A stretch of DNA of 64,000 bases from the NCBI GenBank assembly GCA_021829515.1, contig JAKBPM010000002.1, positions 62,001 through 126,000 on the forward strand. The letters run 5' to 3'. The position numbers and the translations under genes are program-made. Under the pieces are notes generated by a model. It ran no database searches. It had not been told where the DNA came from and worked only from the letters and a program-made list of their open reading frames with translations. Below are positions 17,815 to 25,749 of this stretch, piece after piece (position 1 is the stretch's first letter; the number at the start of each line of letters is the position of its first letter). This DNA comes from Nitrospirota bacterium (GTDB lineage Bacteria; Nitrospirota_A; Leptospirillia; Leptospirillales; Leptospirillaceae).

Positions 17815-18231
17815 TTATTGTCCGGGAAGAACCTTGACCGACCCCTCATAATCGCTTTTCTGGCCTTTTGGAGGGTTCAGCCAGAGAAGCTTGACTGAGT
17901 GGATCCCAATGGTTAAAGGCGGAAGGTCTATCGATGCTTTTTTTGTCCTCGATATGTCGGATATTGCAACCGCTTTTCCATCAATGTCAACTTCCATGCG
18001 ATAAAACTGATCATTGACAGGAGATTGGGGGAAAAACACCTGGATGGTCATTTTTGTATTATTCTTTGCCGGTGCGGGCCATACAATGCGAAGTTCTTTT
18101 TGTGAAGAGTTTGCATGTCCGACTGTTTTGTTCATCAGAAGCATTGACAGAACTGCGAATGTCATGAGGGTCATTTTTTTCAGGGCAAACTGATTCGACA
18201 GGTTGCTGACCCTTTGATAGAATGCTTCCAT
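17815..18231 (-). CDS. Exported protein of unknown function, 138 aa
   Basis: Not recognised. N-terminal hydrophobic segment at about 20-40, then a region rich in beta-strand-like patterns (MTIQVFFPQSP, YRMEVDIDGKAV, GIHSVKLLW) that could be an immunoglobulin-like fold. The ATG at 18231 has GAGGA about ten bases ahead; another Met at 18174 would place the signal segment at the very start. It begins the three-gene exported-protein unit and its start codon overlaps that of the divergent DUF2127 gene. Confidence 0.65.
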   Translation of the reverse strand: MEAFYQRVSNLSNQFALKKMTLMTFAVLSMLLMNKTVGHANSSQKELRIVWPAPAKNNTKMTIQVFFPQSPVNDQFYRMEVDIDGKAVAISDISRTKKASIDLPPLTIGIHSVKLLWLNPPKGQKSDYEGSVKVLPGQ

Positions 18232-18730
18232 GCTGATCAAGTCCTCATCCCCCCTATTCTTAAAATACATCATTGCAGAGCGCGTTGCTAAGGGTTCTCT
18301 GGTATTGGCACTCGGAATCGGTGGACTGTCCCTTGTCCCGCTGGATTTGTCAAGCCTTGTCCAGAAGGTGGGTATGACTCTGCACATAGAAGTTGACAGT
18401 CCCTGGCTGGACTATCTTATTCATGCTTCCGGAAGAATCAATCCTGTAGCCCTTAAGGTTGCATCCTTCCTGATCGTCTGTTACGGAGTGCTGAACTACA
18501 TTGTTGCATGGGGTTTGCACCGGAGATTCCGGTGGGCCGAATATATGACCATTATTGAAATATCTGCGTTGATTCCATTTGAAGTTTACGCGATCGACCA
18601 GAAGTTTTCCCTATTTCGCCTAGCCGCTTTTTGTGTCAATATCCTGATTGTTTGGTATCTGCTGAAGAATCGTTCCCTTTTTCATTCGATGTCGAAGGAT
18701 GCAGAGCCGATTCTTCCCCCTTCGGTCTGA
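18230..18730 (+). CDS. DUF2127-family membrane protein
   Basis: 166-aa integral membrane protein with about four helices; the KGSLVLALGIG segment, the central NPVALKVASFLIVCYGVLNYIVAWGL and the RRFRWAEYMTI motif are typical of DUF2127. Function unknown. An in-frame stop at 18218-18220 means the start must be ATG 18230 or later. No clear Shine-Dalgarno sequence. The 3' end overlaps the MFS gene by 32 bases. Confidence 0.78.
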   Translation: MLIKSSSPLFLKYIIAERVAKGSLVLALGIGGLSLVPLDLSSLVQKVGMTLHIEVDSPWLDYLIHASGRINPVALKVASFLIVCYGVLNYIVAWGLHRRFRWAEYMTIIEISALIPFEVYAIDQKFSLFRLAAFCVNILIVWYLLKNRSLFHSMSKDAEPILPPSV

Positions 18731-19934
18731 AGATTCCTTGCTTATCCTCCTTTTTTTGTCGAATTGCCTGAATTATCTTGACAGGCAACTCTTTCTTTCC
18801 CTTCTTCCTGCGATGAAAAACCTCTACCAACTCAGTGATCCTGTTATTGGTCTTCTTTCCTCCTCCTTTACTTTTGCCTATCTTGCCGCAGCCCCTGTTG
18901 CCGGTTTTTGGGGAACGAGGTTTAAAATGGAAAAGATGCTTGGTGGAGGTATTCTGCTTTTTTCGATCGGGATGCTTGTTGCCGCCCTGGCTGAGTTCAG
19001 GTGGATGCTTTTCCTGGGAAGATTCCTCACCGGCTTCGGTGAGGCGGTTCTGTCAACACTGGGACCTGTCTACCTCTACAATCTTGTCTCTTCTTCGAAA
19101 GGAGCAAGGCTTGGGTGGTTTTACCTTGCGATCCCTCTGGGTTCGGCAATGGGCTTTTTGCTGGGAGGTGCCTTTCTTTCGAGACTGAGCGTGGAACAGA
19201 TCCTCATGATTCCTGTTCTTCCCGGATTCCTATTTGCATGGATCTTTATCATGAGGAAAGGGAGCCACTTTCCTGATTCTTTTTATCAGTCTCCTTTGCA
19301 AAAAGATCTTTTCTCGTGGAGGGGGTTTCTGAAAAGGTTTTCCATGGAAGACAGGGCAATGGTCATGATGAGTTTTCAGGTGCAGACGCTTGTGACCTTT
19401 GTTCTTGGCGGGATGGCTGCCTGGATGACTTTTTATTTTATCAGGGTGAAGATGTTTCCTGTCACCTCGATTGAGTCCTTGACCGGTGGGATGCTTTTGG
19501 TTGGAGGAATCACCGGGATGCTTGGAGGAGGGAAGTTGCTGGACAGGGAAATCAGGATTCATCCGGATAGGCCATTTCATGGACCCACCCTTTTGGGTTT
19601 GGGCGCATCTTTGCTGGGGGTCCTGGTTGTTATTGCCGGAAACTCTCTGTTTGTTTGTGGCGCAGGATTGCTTCTTGCCATCTCCGGAATATTTCTTGTT
19701 TTTGTGCCGTTGAACTGGATTCTTCTTTCTCGTGATGCCCAGGTCTCTCCAGCAGTCTTGATCGGAATGAGTCTTTTTGTATCTCATCTTCTTGGCGACC
19801 TCCTTTCCCCCTCCATTATTGGAGAGGTTTCCCAGCAATGGGGGCTTTCCGTTGCAGTTGAAGTCACTCTGATCATTCCTTTGCTCTTTGCCCTTGCAAT
19901 CTATGCGATATATGCGAAAAAGAGGGGCTTCTGA
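18699..19934 (+). CDS. Major facilitator superfamily transporter
   Basis: 411-aa protein with about twelve hydrophobic helices. Helix 1 has NYLDRQLF, and the loop between helices 2 and 3 has GFWGTRFKMEKML, the site of the usual MFS motif A. The DRQ start is common in the spinster/sugar-phosphate-like MFS subgroup, but the substrate cannot be told. The start at ATG 18699 overlaps the DUF2127 gene and has GAAGG only two bases upstream, so later starts are possible. Confidence 0.85.
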   Translation: MQSRFFPLRSEDSLLILLFLSNCLNYLDRQLFLSLLPAMKNLYQLSDPVIGLLSSSFTFAYLAAAPVAGFWGTRFKMEKMLGGGILLFSIGMLVAALAEFRWMLFLGRFLTGFGEAVLSTLGPVYLYNLVSSSKGARLGWFYLAIPLGSAMGFLLGGAFLSRLSVEQILMIPVLPGFLFAWIFIMRKGSHFPDSFYQSPLQKDLFSWRGFLKRFSMEDRAMVMMSFQVQTLVTFVLGGMAAWMTFYFIRVKMFPVTSIESLTGGMLLVGGITGMLGGGKLLDREIRIHPDRPFHGPTLLGLGASLLGVLVVIAGNSLFVCGAGLLLAISGIFLVFVPLNWILLSRDAQVSPAVLIGMSLFVSHLLGDLLSPSIIGEVSQQWGLSVAVEVTLIIPLLFALAIYAIYAKKRGF

Positions 19935-20050
19935 CGGAAGTCATGCCCGGAAGGGTGACTCTTTGACCGGACGGTCTCAATGGAAAAGAATGCGGCCTTG
20001 GTGTAGTATGATTTTAAACAAACATTTTCAGGAAATTGAGGAGGTTCACT

Positions 20051-20509
20051 TTGACCGCAAAGGATTTGATGTCTCGCAGTGTGATTTCGATTTCTCCGGA
20101 AGCTTCCCTGAGGGAGCTGGCGGACCTTCTTGTCCTGAACCGGATCAACGGGGTAGTGGTCTCGAACGTACCAGGAGAATTTCTGGGTGTTGTGGGAGAA
20201 CATGATCTGATCCATCATGAGAAACCACTTCATATCCCGACAGTTATTTCATTGTTCGATGCATGGCTTTTTCTGGAGCCTCCCTCCCATTTAAAAAAAG
20301 AGATCGAGCGTCTTGCTGCAACCCAGGTCAGGGACATCTATCAACACAATCCACCCACTGTATCCCCGGAAGCCCAGATTGCGGACCTGGCCGGGGTTTT
20401 CGAGAAAACAGGGGTCGATATTCTGCCGGTTCTTGAAAAAGGGAAGCTTGTCGGAGTCATAGGTAGGGGAGATCTTGTTCGGGCCATGGCAGATGGTGAA
20501 GCAACCTGA
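20051..20509 (+). CDS. CBS-domain pair protein
   Basis: 152-aa cytoplasmic protein made of two CBS domains (residues ~1-55 and ~90-150), a module that binds adenine nucleotides. The first reads AKDLMSRSVISISPEASLRE, the second VRDIYQHNPPTVSPEAQ. TTG start at 20051 chosen because AGGAGG sits six bases before it; a TTG at 20036 has no site. The overlap with tsaE suggests co-expression. Regulated partner unknown. Confidence 0.85.
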   Translation: MTAKDLMSRSVISISPEASLRELADLLVLNRINGVVVSNVPGEFLGVVGEHDLIHHEKPLHIPTVISLFDAWLFLEPPSHLKKEIERLAATQVRDIYQHNPPTVSPEAQIADLAGVFEKTGVDILPVLEKGKLVGVIGRGDLVRAMADGEAT

Positions 20510-21023
20510 TTCTTCTGTATGGATCCTTCCATCAGAGTTCCAGACGTCGGAATTGGGAGAGTTTTTCGGGAGCAATGCATCTTCTGGAACACTGATACTC
20601 CTGTCCGGTCCGACTGGAATCGGAAAGACCAGCTTTTGTAAGGGAGTGGCCAGATCTCTGGGAATCAGGGAGGTGTTAACCAGTCCAACTTTTTTGACGT
20701 GGCAGTTTTATGAGGGTGGCCGGATCCCCCTGTTTCATGGTGATCTTGACCGCTTTAAAGGGAGTGCCTCCGAGGAGTTTGAATGGGCCCTCACAGAATG
20801 TTCGCAAGAGAAGCTGGCCTTGGTTGAATGGGGGGAAAGGCTCTCCCTTAAAGCGAGAGACCTGTTCGCTGTGACGATCCATCTTTCCTTTTCCTGGGAG
20901 GGTGATCTGGAATGTCCTGGCAGGAGGTTTTCTTTTATTGTCGATTCCCTCTCTCGGGATGTCTCTGGGCTTGAACGCGGAATCAACCTTTTTCTAAATG
21001 ACGGGAAGCGATGGAAGGCTTGA
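20493..21023 (+). CDS. tsaE: tRNA threonylcarbamoyladenosine biosynthesis ATPase TsaE
   Basis: P-loop ATPase needed with TsaB and TsaD for making t6A37 in tRNA. Walker A GPTGIGKTS at about 39-47, SPTFLTWQFYEG near 68, HGDLDRF near 86, and LALVEWGERL near 107 follow the family order. 176 aa, slightly longer than the usual ~150 at the C-terminus. Overlaps the CBS gene by 17 bases and the HIT gene by 13; start codon (ATG 20493 or GTG 20496) is uncertain. Confidence 0.9.
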   Translation: MVKQPDSSVWILPSEFQTSELGEFFGSNASSGTLILLSGPTGIGKTSFCKGVARSLGIREVLTSPTFLTWQFYEGGRIPLFHGDLDRFKGSASEEFEWALTECSQEKLALVEWGERLSLKARDLFAVTIHLSFSWEGDLECPGRRFSFIVDSLSRDVSGLERGINLFLNDGKRWKA

Positions 21024-21538
21024 GCGCACCTTGGAGAATGGAATATATTAAAAAAAATGGTGAGGTCACTCCGAAGAGCGACTGCATTTTGTGTGATCTC
21101 GGAAAGTCCGGCGTAGAACGGGATCGTCTTGTCCTCTACTCCGGGCAGGACTGTTACGTTGTCCTAAACGCTTTTCCCTATACAAGCGGCCACCTGATGG
21201 TTGTTCCCTATCATCATGCGGGAACATTTTCCGAACAGTCCCAGTCAACACTCAGTGAGATGATGTACCTTTTAAAACATGCGGAACGGATTCTCCTTGA
21301 GGAGTATCAGCCGACAGGTTTCAACATGGGTGTGAATATCGGGCGTACTGCAGGTGCGGGGATCCCGGGACATCTGCATTCTCATCTCCTGCCAAGATGG
21401 GATGGCGATACGAATTTTATGACTTCCATCCATGAAGTGCGAGTGTTGCCTGAATCCTTGTTGATGACTTATGACCGGCTTTTGCCTGCGTTTTCCCGTG
21501 TGCCCCAGATGGACAAGTGTGCCGAGAAAGGCGAATAG
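21011..21538 (+). CDS. HIT-family nucleotide hydrolase/phosphorylase
   Basis: 175-aa histidine-triad protein acting on dinucleotide or AMP-linked substrates. The triad region reads GHLHSHLLPRW; upstream are a CILC pair typical of zinc-binding HIT proteins and the segment NAFPYTSGHLMVVPYHH. Closest in layout to bacterial Ap4A-type HIT proteins. ATG at 21011 has GGGAAG just ahead; ATG at 21038 is an alternative. Part of the CBS-tsaE-HIT run. Confidence 0.9.
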   Translation: MEGLSAPWRMEYIKKNGEVTPKSDCILCDLGKSGVERDRLVLYSGQDCYVVLNAFPYTSGHLMVVPYHHAGTFSEQSQSTLSEMMYLLKHAERILLEEYQPTGFNMGVNIGRTAGAGIPGHLHSHLLPRWDGDTNFMTSIHEVRVLPESLLMTYDRLLPAFSRVPQMDKCAEKGE

Positions 21539-21605
21539 GTCCGATTTTTTGGGTGTGTCCTGTGTCTGGCATTGATCGTGGACAATGGAACCGGAAGGAG
21601 CCAAG

Positions 21606-22307
21606 ATGAAGATGTTCAGAGTGGTTGTGTCTGTTCTGGTTTTTCAGTTGTTTGGAGGTTTTTTCTTCCTGCCAACGGACGCCCGGGCATGGGTTGTGGC
21701 AGGAAAGCCGGATTATCCGGTAGCGCCAGTTCATAAAAAGCTGGAGGTTATTTATACCGAGTATGCTGGCCTTGCCAAGGAGCTTGATGATGTTCTTGCC
21801 GAAAAAAATGTTTTGGCGAAGAACTATTCTCCGTGGCGGGCTTCCTGGGAGAAGCGGATGATGCTTGCTGAGGAGCGCCTTCATCAGCTTTACCCTTACT
21901 TTATGCCGATCAATCAGCACCCATGGACGCGTGAAGCCGCTGTTTTTACCAATCTGCAAGGGGTGAGGGAATGGCTCTGGACGGTTGAGCAGGATGAGAA
22001 CAGCATTGTTGATGGAAAGCCAAACTTTGATATCGAGAATGGAAAAATCTACAAGCGCAACATCGATATGTATCGCGGGTTCATGATAAAAGCCGGTACG
22101 ATATTGACGGGTGGTCCATTCTACGGGAATTTCTTCAAGGATACCCAGGCAACCATTTTGGCGAACTATTGTGTTTATCCTGAAGTGCATGGGGATGGAT
22201 CAACCCATATGACGAAGCTTGTCAAACCTTCATTCCATAAGATGGGTCTTCAAAACGGGTTGGCTATGGAAGGCAGAGATCAGACGGAAACATCGGCTTC
22301 CAAATAG
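21606..22307 (+). CDS. Secreted protein of unknown function, 233 aa
   Basis: Not recognised. AAGGAG sits six bases before the ATG at 21606, and a signal peptide (residues 1-~27, ending DARA) is clear. The mature part is helical, with WEKRMMLAEERLHQLYPYF and many Trp, Tyr and His, and contains two Met-rich/His motifs near the end (HGDGSTHMTK, SFHKMG) that could bind a metal or haem, though there is no CXXCH. Stands alone between the HIT gene and a non-coding region. Confidence 0.72.
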   Translation: MKMFRVVVSVLVFQLFGGFFFLPTDARAWVVAGKPDYPVAPVHKKLEVIYTEYAGLAKELDDVLAEKNVLAKNYSPWRASWEKRMMLAEERLHQLYPYFMPINQHPWTREAAVFTNLQGVREWLWTVEQDENSIVDGKPNFDIENGKIYKRNIDMYRGFMIKAGTILTGGPFYGNFFKDTQATILANYCVYPEVHGDGSTHMTKLVKPSFHKMGLQNGLAMEGRDQTETSASK

Positions 22308-22685
22308 TGTTTGCGTGACCTGATGGATTGAACTCCTGTTCCCGTATAGTCCCAAAAAGCCCTGGGCCTTTTCTCCCCGGAGGCCGAGTTCAGGTCCTCC
22401 GCCGCTCTTGGAGTCCTCCCCCGAAACGGCGTTGTCGGATTGCCGGGCCGCCTCAAAACGGACCAAAAGCTGATGGGCTGTCGACTGCAAGAGGGAGTTT
22501 CCGGACAAAAGTCAGAATCCTCTTTTCAGACATGCTTCTGCTGCCCAGGGTCTTGCACCGTGGATTTTGCTGATGAGGGAAAAGCTCTTGACTTTTTTCC
22601 CGGCACATGTCCTTTGCTCCTTGTGTGCCACGCCAGGGCTGGGTCGGGGGGCTCTTGATTTTTGCTTTTTCCCCTCGATCCACAC
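22308..22685. other. Unexplained GC-rich non-coding stretch
   Basis: About 380 bases with no convincing gene on either strand. It contains a near-perfect hairpin at 22353-22371 (AAAAAGCCC/GGGCCTTTT, one mismatch) that may terminate the upstream gene in the plus direction or an RNA on the minus strand. Further foldable segments are GGAGG/CCTCC around 22379-22400, a second CCTCC at 22415-22419, and GGCACA/TGTGCC at 22602-22629. I checked by eye for conserved pieces of RNase P RNA, tmRNA and SRP RNA and found none. Confidence 0.45.
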
Positions 22686-22691
22686 TATAAT
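22662..22691 (+). promoter_or_regulatory. Candidate promoter of the pyr operon
   Basis: TTGCTT (22662-22667), 18-base spacer, and a perfect TATAAT (22686-22691). It would give a leader of roughly 230 bases before pyrR. Confidence 0.5.
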
Positions 22692-22929
22692 AGCTCCCAA
22701 CAGTCAATCCCAAGAGTCACCTTGGGAATATCCCTCTGCGACGATTCCTCATGTTTGGCGAAGGGTAGGTGTCAAATCCTTTTAAATCCAGGACCGAGAG
22801 CCTGGGAAAGGGTTCTGTGAGCGCTTTTCTTAGTTCCTCTATCAGCTTTTTATCTCTGCAAGATCGTTGCTTGTTTCTCCCTTCCTGTTTTTTTTCAAAA
22901 AAATACCACTTTTTCAGATCGGATCCTTC
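22692..22929 (+). promoter_or_regulatory. Leader of pyrR, possible PyrR-responsive attenuator
   Basis: Non-coding leader with a hairpin TCCCAAG/CTTGGGA (22708-22727) and a second one CCAGG-ACCGAGAG-CCTGG (22788-22805). The second loop is reminiscent of the PyrR-binding hairpin (UCC-NGNGAG-GG) but the loop position is shifted, so the match is weak. T-runs follow at about 22890-22900. No clear terminator stem was found. Confidence 0.3.
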
Positions 22930-23475
22930 ATGAGTCCACAGGGTGGTCTCCGTGTTTTGATGGATTCTGGACAGATAGGTCGCACGATTCGCCGAATGGC
23001 TCATGAGATCCTTGAGCATAATCAGGGAACAAAAAATTTGTGCCTGGTTGGAATCCTTCAGGGCGGTGCGATTCTTTCCCAAAGAATTGGGGCTGTGATT
23101 GAGAGCATAGAAGGAATTGCCCCACCAATGGGGACGCTCGATATCACTCTTTACAGGGATGATCTCGCCATTCGCGCTGCCCCTCCTTTCTTGAGAGAGA
23201 GCAATATCCCCTTCTCCATCGATGACAGCCGAATTGTTCTGGTCGACGATGTGTTGTATACGGGGAGAACGGTTCGTTGTGCCCTGGATTTTCTGATGGA
23301 TCTTGGCCGGCCATCTTCTGTACAGCTTGCGGTATTGATTGACCGGGGCCACAGGGAACTTCCAATCCGGGCGGATATTGTCGGAAAAAGCATCCCTACG
23401 AGTAGGCAGGAGAAAGTTCGGGTCCTTCTTGAAGAAAACAATGAATCTGTTACCTTGGTCAGGATGTCATCATGA
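22930..23475 (+). CDS. pyrR: PyrR bifunctional pyr operon regulator/uracil phosphoribosyltransferase
   Basis: 181-aa phosphoribosyltransferase-fold protein. In Firmicutes PyrR binds nascent pyr mRNA in a UMP-dependent way and has weak UPRTase activity. PRPP-binding motif VLVDDVLYTGRT is at about 98-110; the start SGQIGRTIRRMAHEILE and the DITLYRDDL segment are typical. ATG at 22930 has only a weak GGA site. Stop overlaps pyrB (ATGA). First gene of the pyrimidine operon, which agrees with its role. Confidence 0.92.
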   Translation: MSPQGGLRVLMDSGQIGRTIRRMAHEILEHNQGTKNLCLVGILQGGAILSQRIGAVIESIEGIAPPMGTLDITLYRDDLAIRAAPPFLRESNIPFSIDDSRIVLVDDVLYTGRTVRCALDFLMDLGRPSSVQLAVLIDRGHRELPIRADIVGKSIPTSRQEKVRVLLEENNESVTLVRMSS

Positions 23476-24443
23476 ACCTTCCTCCCCCGATTCACGCACT
23501 CGAAAAAAAGCATCTTCTGTCGATTTCGGATTTGTCTGTGCCAGAAATTGAGGGGATCTTCCAGACAGCTGAATCTTTTCTGGATCTTTCCTCACGCTCA
23601 GTCCGAAAGGTCCCGTCTCTCAGGGGAAGGATTATCGTCAACCTTTTCTACGAAGCATCGACCCGAACAAGAACATCCTTTGAGATAGCCGGAAAGAGAC
23701 TTTCTGCCGATGTGATCAACATAACGACGACCCAGTCGAGTGTTGTCAAAGGGGAAAGTCTTCTGGATACAGTCCGCACAATAGAGGCTTTGGGAGCTGA
23801 TGGCATTGTCATTCGCCATTCCTCCTCAGGGGTTCCCCAGTGGATCTCAAGTCAGGTGAACTGTCATGTCATCAATGCCGGGGACGGTCTGCGGGAGCAT
23901 CCGACACAGGCTCTTCTGGATCTTTTTACCATCCAGAAAAGGAAGAAGAGATTGTCTGGATTGACCGTTGCCATTGTCGGTGACGTTCTCCACAGCAGGG
24001 TTGCCCGTTCGAATATTGCTGCGATGCAAATGATGGGGATGAAAGTCAGGGTTGTCGGCCCTCCGACACTGATACCCCGTGAGGCAAAGCAGTGGGGGAT
24101 TGATGTCTTTCATTCTCTTCGTGATGGACTGGAACAGGTTGATGTCATCATGTTGCTGCGTCTTCAGCTTGAGAGACAGGCGTCCGGCTTCATTCCTTCT
24201 ATTGAGGAATATTCTCGGCTGTTTGGTCTTTCCCCGGAGAAGCTCTCTTGGGCTGCTCCGGATGCGATTGTATTACATCCGGGTCCGGTTAACAGGGGCA
24301 TTGAAATCCAGGGGGAAGAGATGTTTTCTGAACGATCGGCTGTCCTGGATCAGGTTCATCATGGAGTGGCTGTCAGAATGGCTATTCTTTATCTTTTAAT
24401 GGCCGGGGGGCGACCGGAGGAGGAAAATCGTGCACCAGCGTGA
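23472..24443 (+). CDS. pyrB: Aspartate carbamoyltransferase catalytic chain
   Basis: Second step of de novo UMP synthesis, joining carbamoyl phosphate to aspartate. Carbamoyl-phosphate-binding STRTRTSFE near 57-65, the SVVKGESLLDT loop near 85-95, HPTQALLDLFT near 140, and the late HPGPVNRGIE motif. 323 aa. No PyrI regulatory subunit gene follows; dihydroorotase follows instead, overlapping by 14 bases, as in organisms with an active PyrB/PyrC pair. Confidence 0.95.
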   Translation: MNLPPPIHALEKKHLLSISDLSVPEIEGIFQTAESFLDLSSRSVRKVPSLRGRIIVNLFYEASTRTRTSFEIAGKRLSADVINITTTQSSVVKGESLLDTVRTIEALGADGIVIRHSSSGVPQWISSQVNCHVINAGDGLREHPTQALLDLFTIQKRKKRLSGLTVAIVGDVLHSRVARSNIAAMQMMGMKVRVVGPPTLIPREAKQWGIDVFHSLRDGLEQVDVIMLLRLQLERQASGFIPSIEEYSRLFGLSPEKLSWAAPDAIVLHPGPVNRGIEIQGEEMFSERSAVLDQVHHGVAVRMAILYLLMAGGRPEEENRAPA

Positions 24444-25749
24444 ACAAAGAGGATCCTTTCTCCTGAGAAATGTCAGAATGTTTGACCCCGTCCAGAAGGT
24501 TGACCAGACCGGGGATATTCTGGTTATGGATGGGCGGGTCCGTGCTTTTGGGGTCGTAGAGGAATTGCCACCCTCCGTTCCTGTGATTGAAGGAAATCGC
24601 GGCCTTCTTGTCCCAGGTTTTGTCGATGTGCATGCCCATTTTCGGGAGCCTGGATTCGAGTATAAGGAAACGATCGAAACGGGATCCCGGGCAGCAGTGT
24701 CCGGAGGATTTACCAGTGTCTGTGTCATGGCAAACACCAACCCTGTCAACGACCATCCGGGTGTTACAAGGGAAATGATTCGAAAGGCCAATGAGGTTGG
24801 GCTGTGCAGGATCTTTCCGATCGGAGCCGTATCGATTGGCCTGAAAGGTGAGACTCTCTCGGAGATGGTCTCACTTTCCGAGGCTGGCTGTGTTGCGTTC
24901 TCCGATGACGGACTTCCTGTGCGGACGGCAAAACTCATGAGACGGGCCCTTGAATACTCGATCATGACCGGTCTTCCCGTGATCGACCACTGTGAAGACC
25001 GGGACCTTTCCGATGGTGGCGTGATGAATGAAGGATGGGTCAGTACAACGTTGGGTCTCAAGGGAATCCCGAATGCCTCGGAAGATGTTGTCATTGCAAG
25101 GGATATCGAGGTTCTCCGTTTGACAGGAGGACATCTGCATATTGCCCATCTGTCGACCGAAGGAGGTGTCCGCCTTGTTCGACAGGCCAAGAAGGATGGT
25201 CTTCCCGTGACAGCGGAAACATGCCCTCATTACTTTTCCCTGACTGATGAATGTGTCCGGCATCATCATACAAATGCGAAAATGAACCCTCCCCTGCGTC
25301 AGGAAGCTGATCGCAAGGCTGTTATTGAGGGTCTTGCCGATGGCACCATCGATATGATTGCGACGGATCATGCGCCACATGCCTCTCATGAAAAGGAGCG
25401 GGAATTTGATCAGGCTCCATTTGGGATTATTGGTCTTGAAACAGCCTTTTCCCTGGGGTATGGACTTGTCGAAAGGGGCGATCTGTCGCTTGAGAGGCTG
25501 ATTTGCCTGATGTCAAACAACCCTGCGCATCATTTCAGTCTTCCCGTGGGAGAGATCCGGGTTGGTGGCCTTGCTGACTTTGCTCTTCTGGATCTTTCGA
25601 GACGTCAGACGGTTCAGAATGATTTCTTCCGCTCGAAGAGCCGGAACTCACCATTCCTGGGCTCAGTTATCGGAGGTGAGGTCCAGAAGACCTTTATGGA
25701 TGGCCGGCTTGTTTTTGACCGGATGCAGGACAAAGAGGTGGAACGATGA
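24430..25749 (+). CDS. pyrC: Dihydroorotase
   Basis: Cyclises carbamoyl aspartate to dihydroorotate; zinc amidohydrolase of the long (type I) class, 439 aa. Metal-binding HAHFREPG follows FVDVH near residues 60-70, the NTNPVNDHPGV segment follows, and ATDHAPH near residue 316 carries the catalytic Asp. GTG start at 24430 chosen because AGGAGG lies eight bases upstream inside the end of pyrB. Stop overlaps carA (ATGA). Confidence 0.95.
   Translation: MHQREQRGSFLLRNVRMFDPVQKVDQTGDILVMDGRVRAFGVVEELPPSVPVIEGNRGLLVPGFVDVHAHFREPGFEYKETIETGSRAAVSGGFTSVCVMANTNPVNDHPGVTREMIRKANEVGLCRIFPIGAVSIGLKGETLSEMVSLSEAGCVAFSDDGLPVRTAKLMRRALEYSIMTGLPVIDHCEDRDLSDGGVMNEGWVSTTLGLKGIPNASEDVVIARDIEVLRLTGGHLHIAHLSTEGGVRLVRQAKKDGLPVTAETCPHYFSLTDECVRHHHTNAKMNPPLRQEADRKAVIEGLADGTIDMIATDHAPHASHEKEREFDQAPFGIIGLETAFSLGYGLVERGDLSLERLICLMSNNPAHHFSLPVGEIRVGGLADFALLDLSRRQTVQNDFFRSKSRNSPFLGSVIGGEVQKTFMDGRLVFDRMQDKEVER

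Noticed and set aside
21417..22190. A 257-codon minus-strand frame opposite the HIT and secreted-protein genes
   Set aside because: Spans two plus-strand genes with good ribosome sites and signal features; composition is shadow-like.
22308..22685. RNase P RNA, tmRNA or SRP RNA
   Set aside because: The conserved core sequences of these RNAs were not found on either strand by eye.
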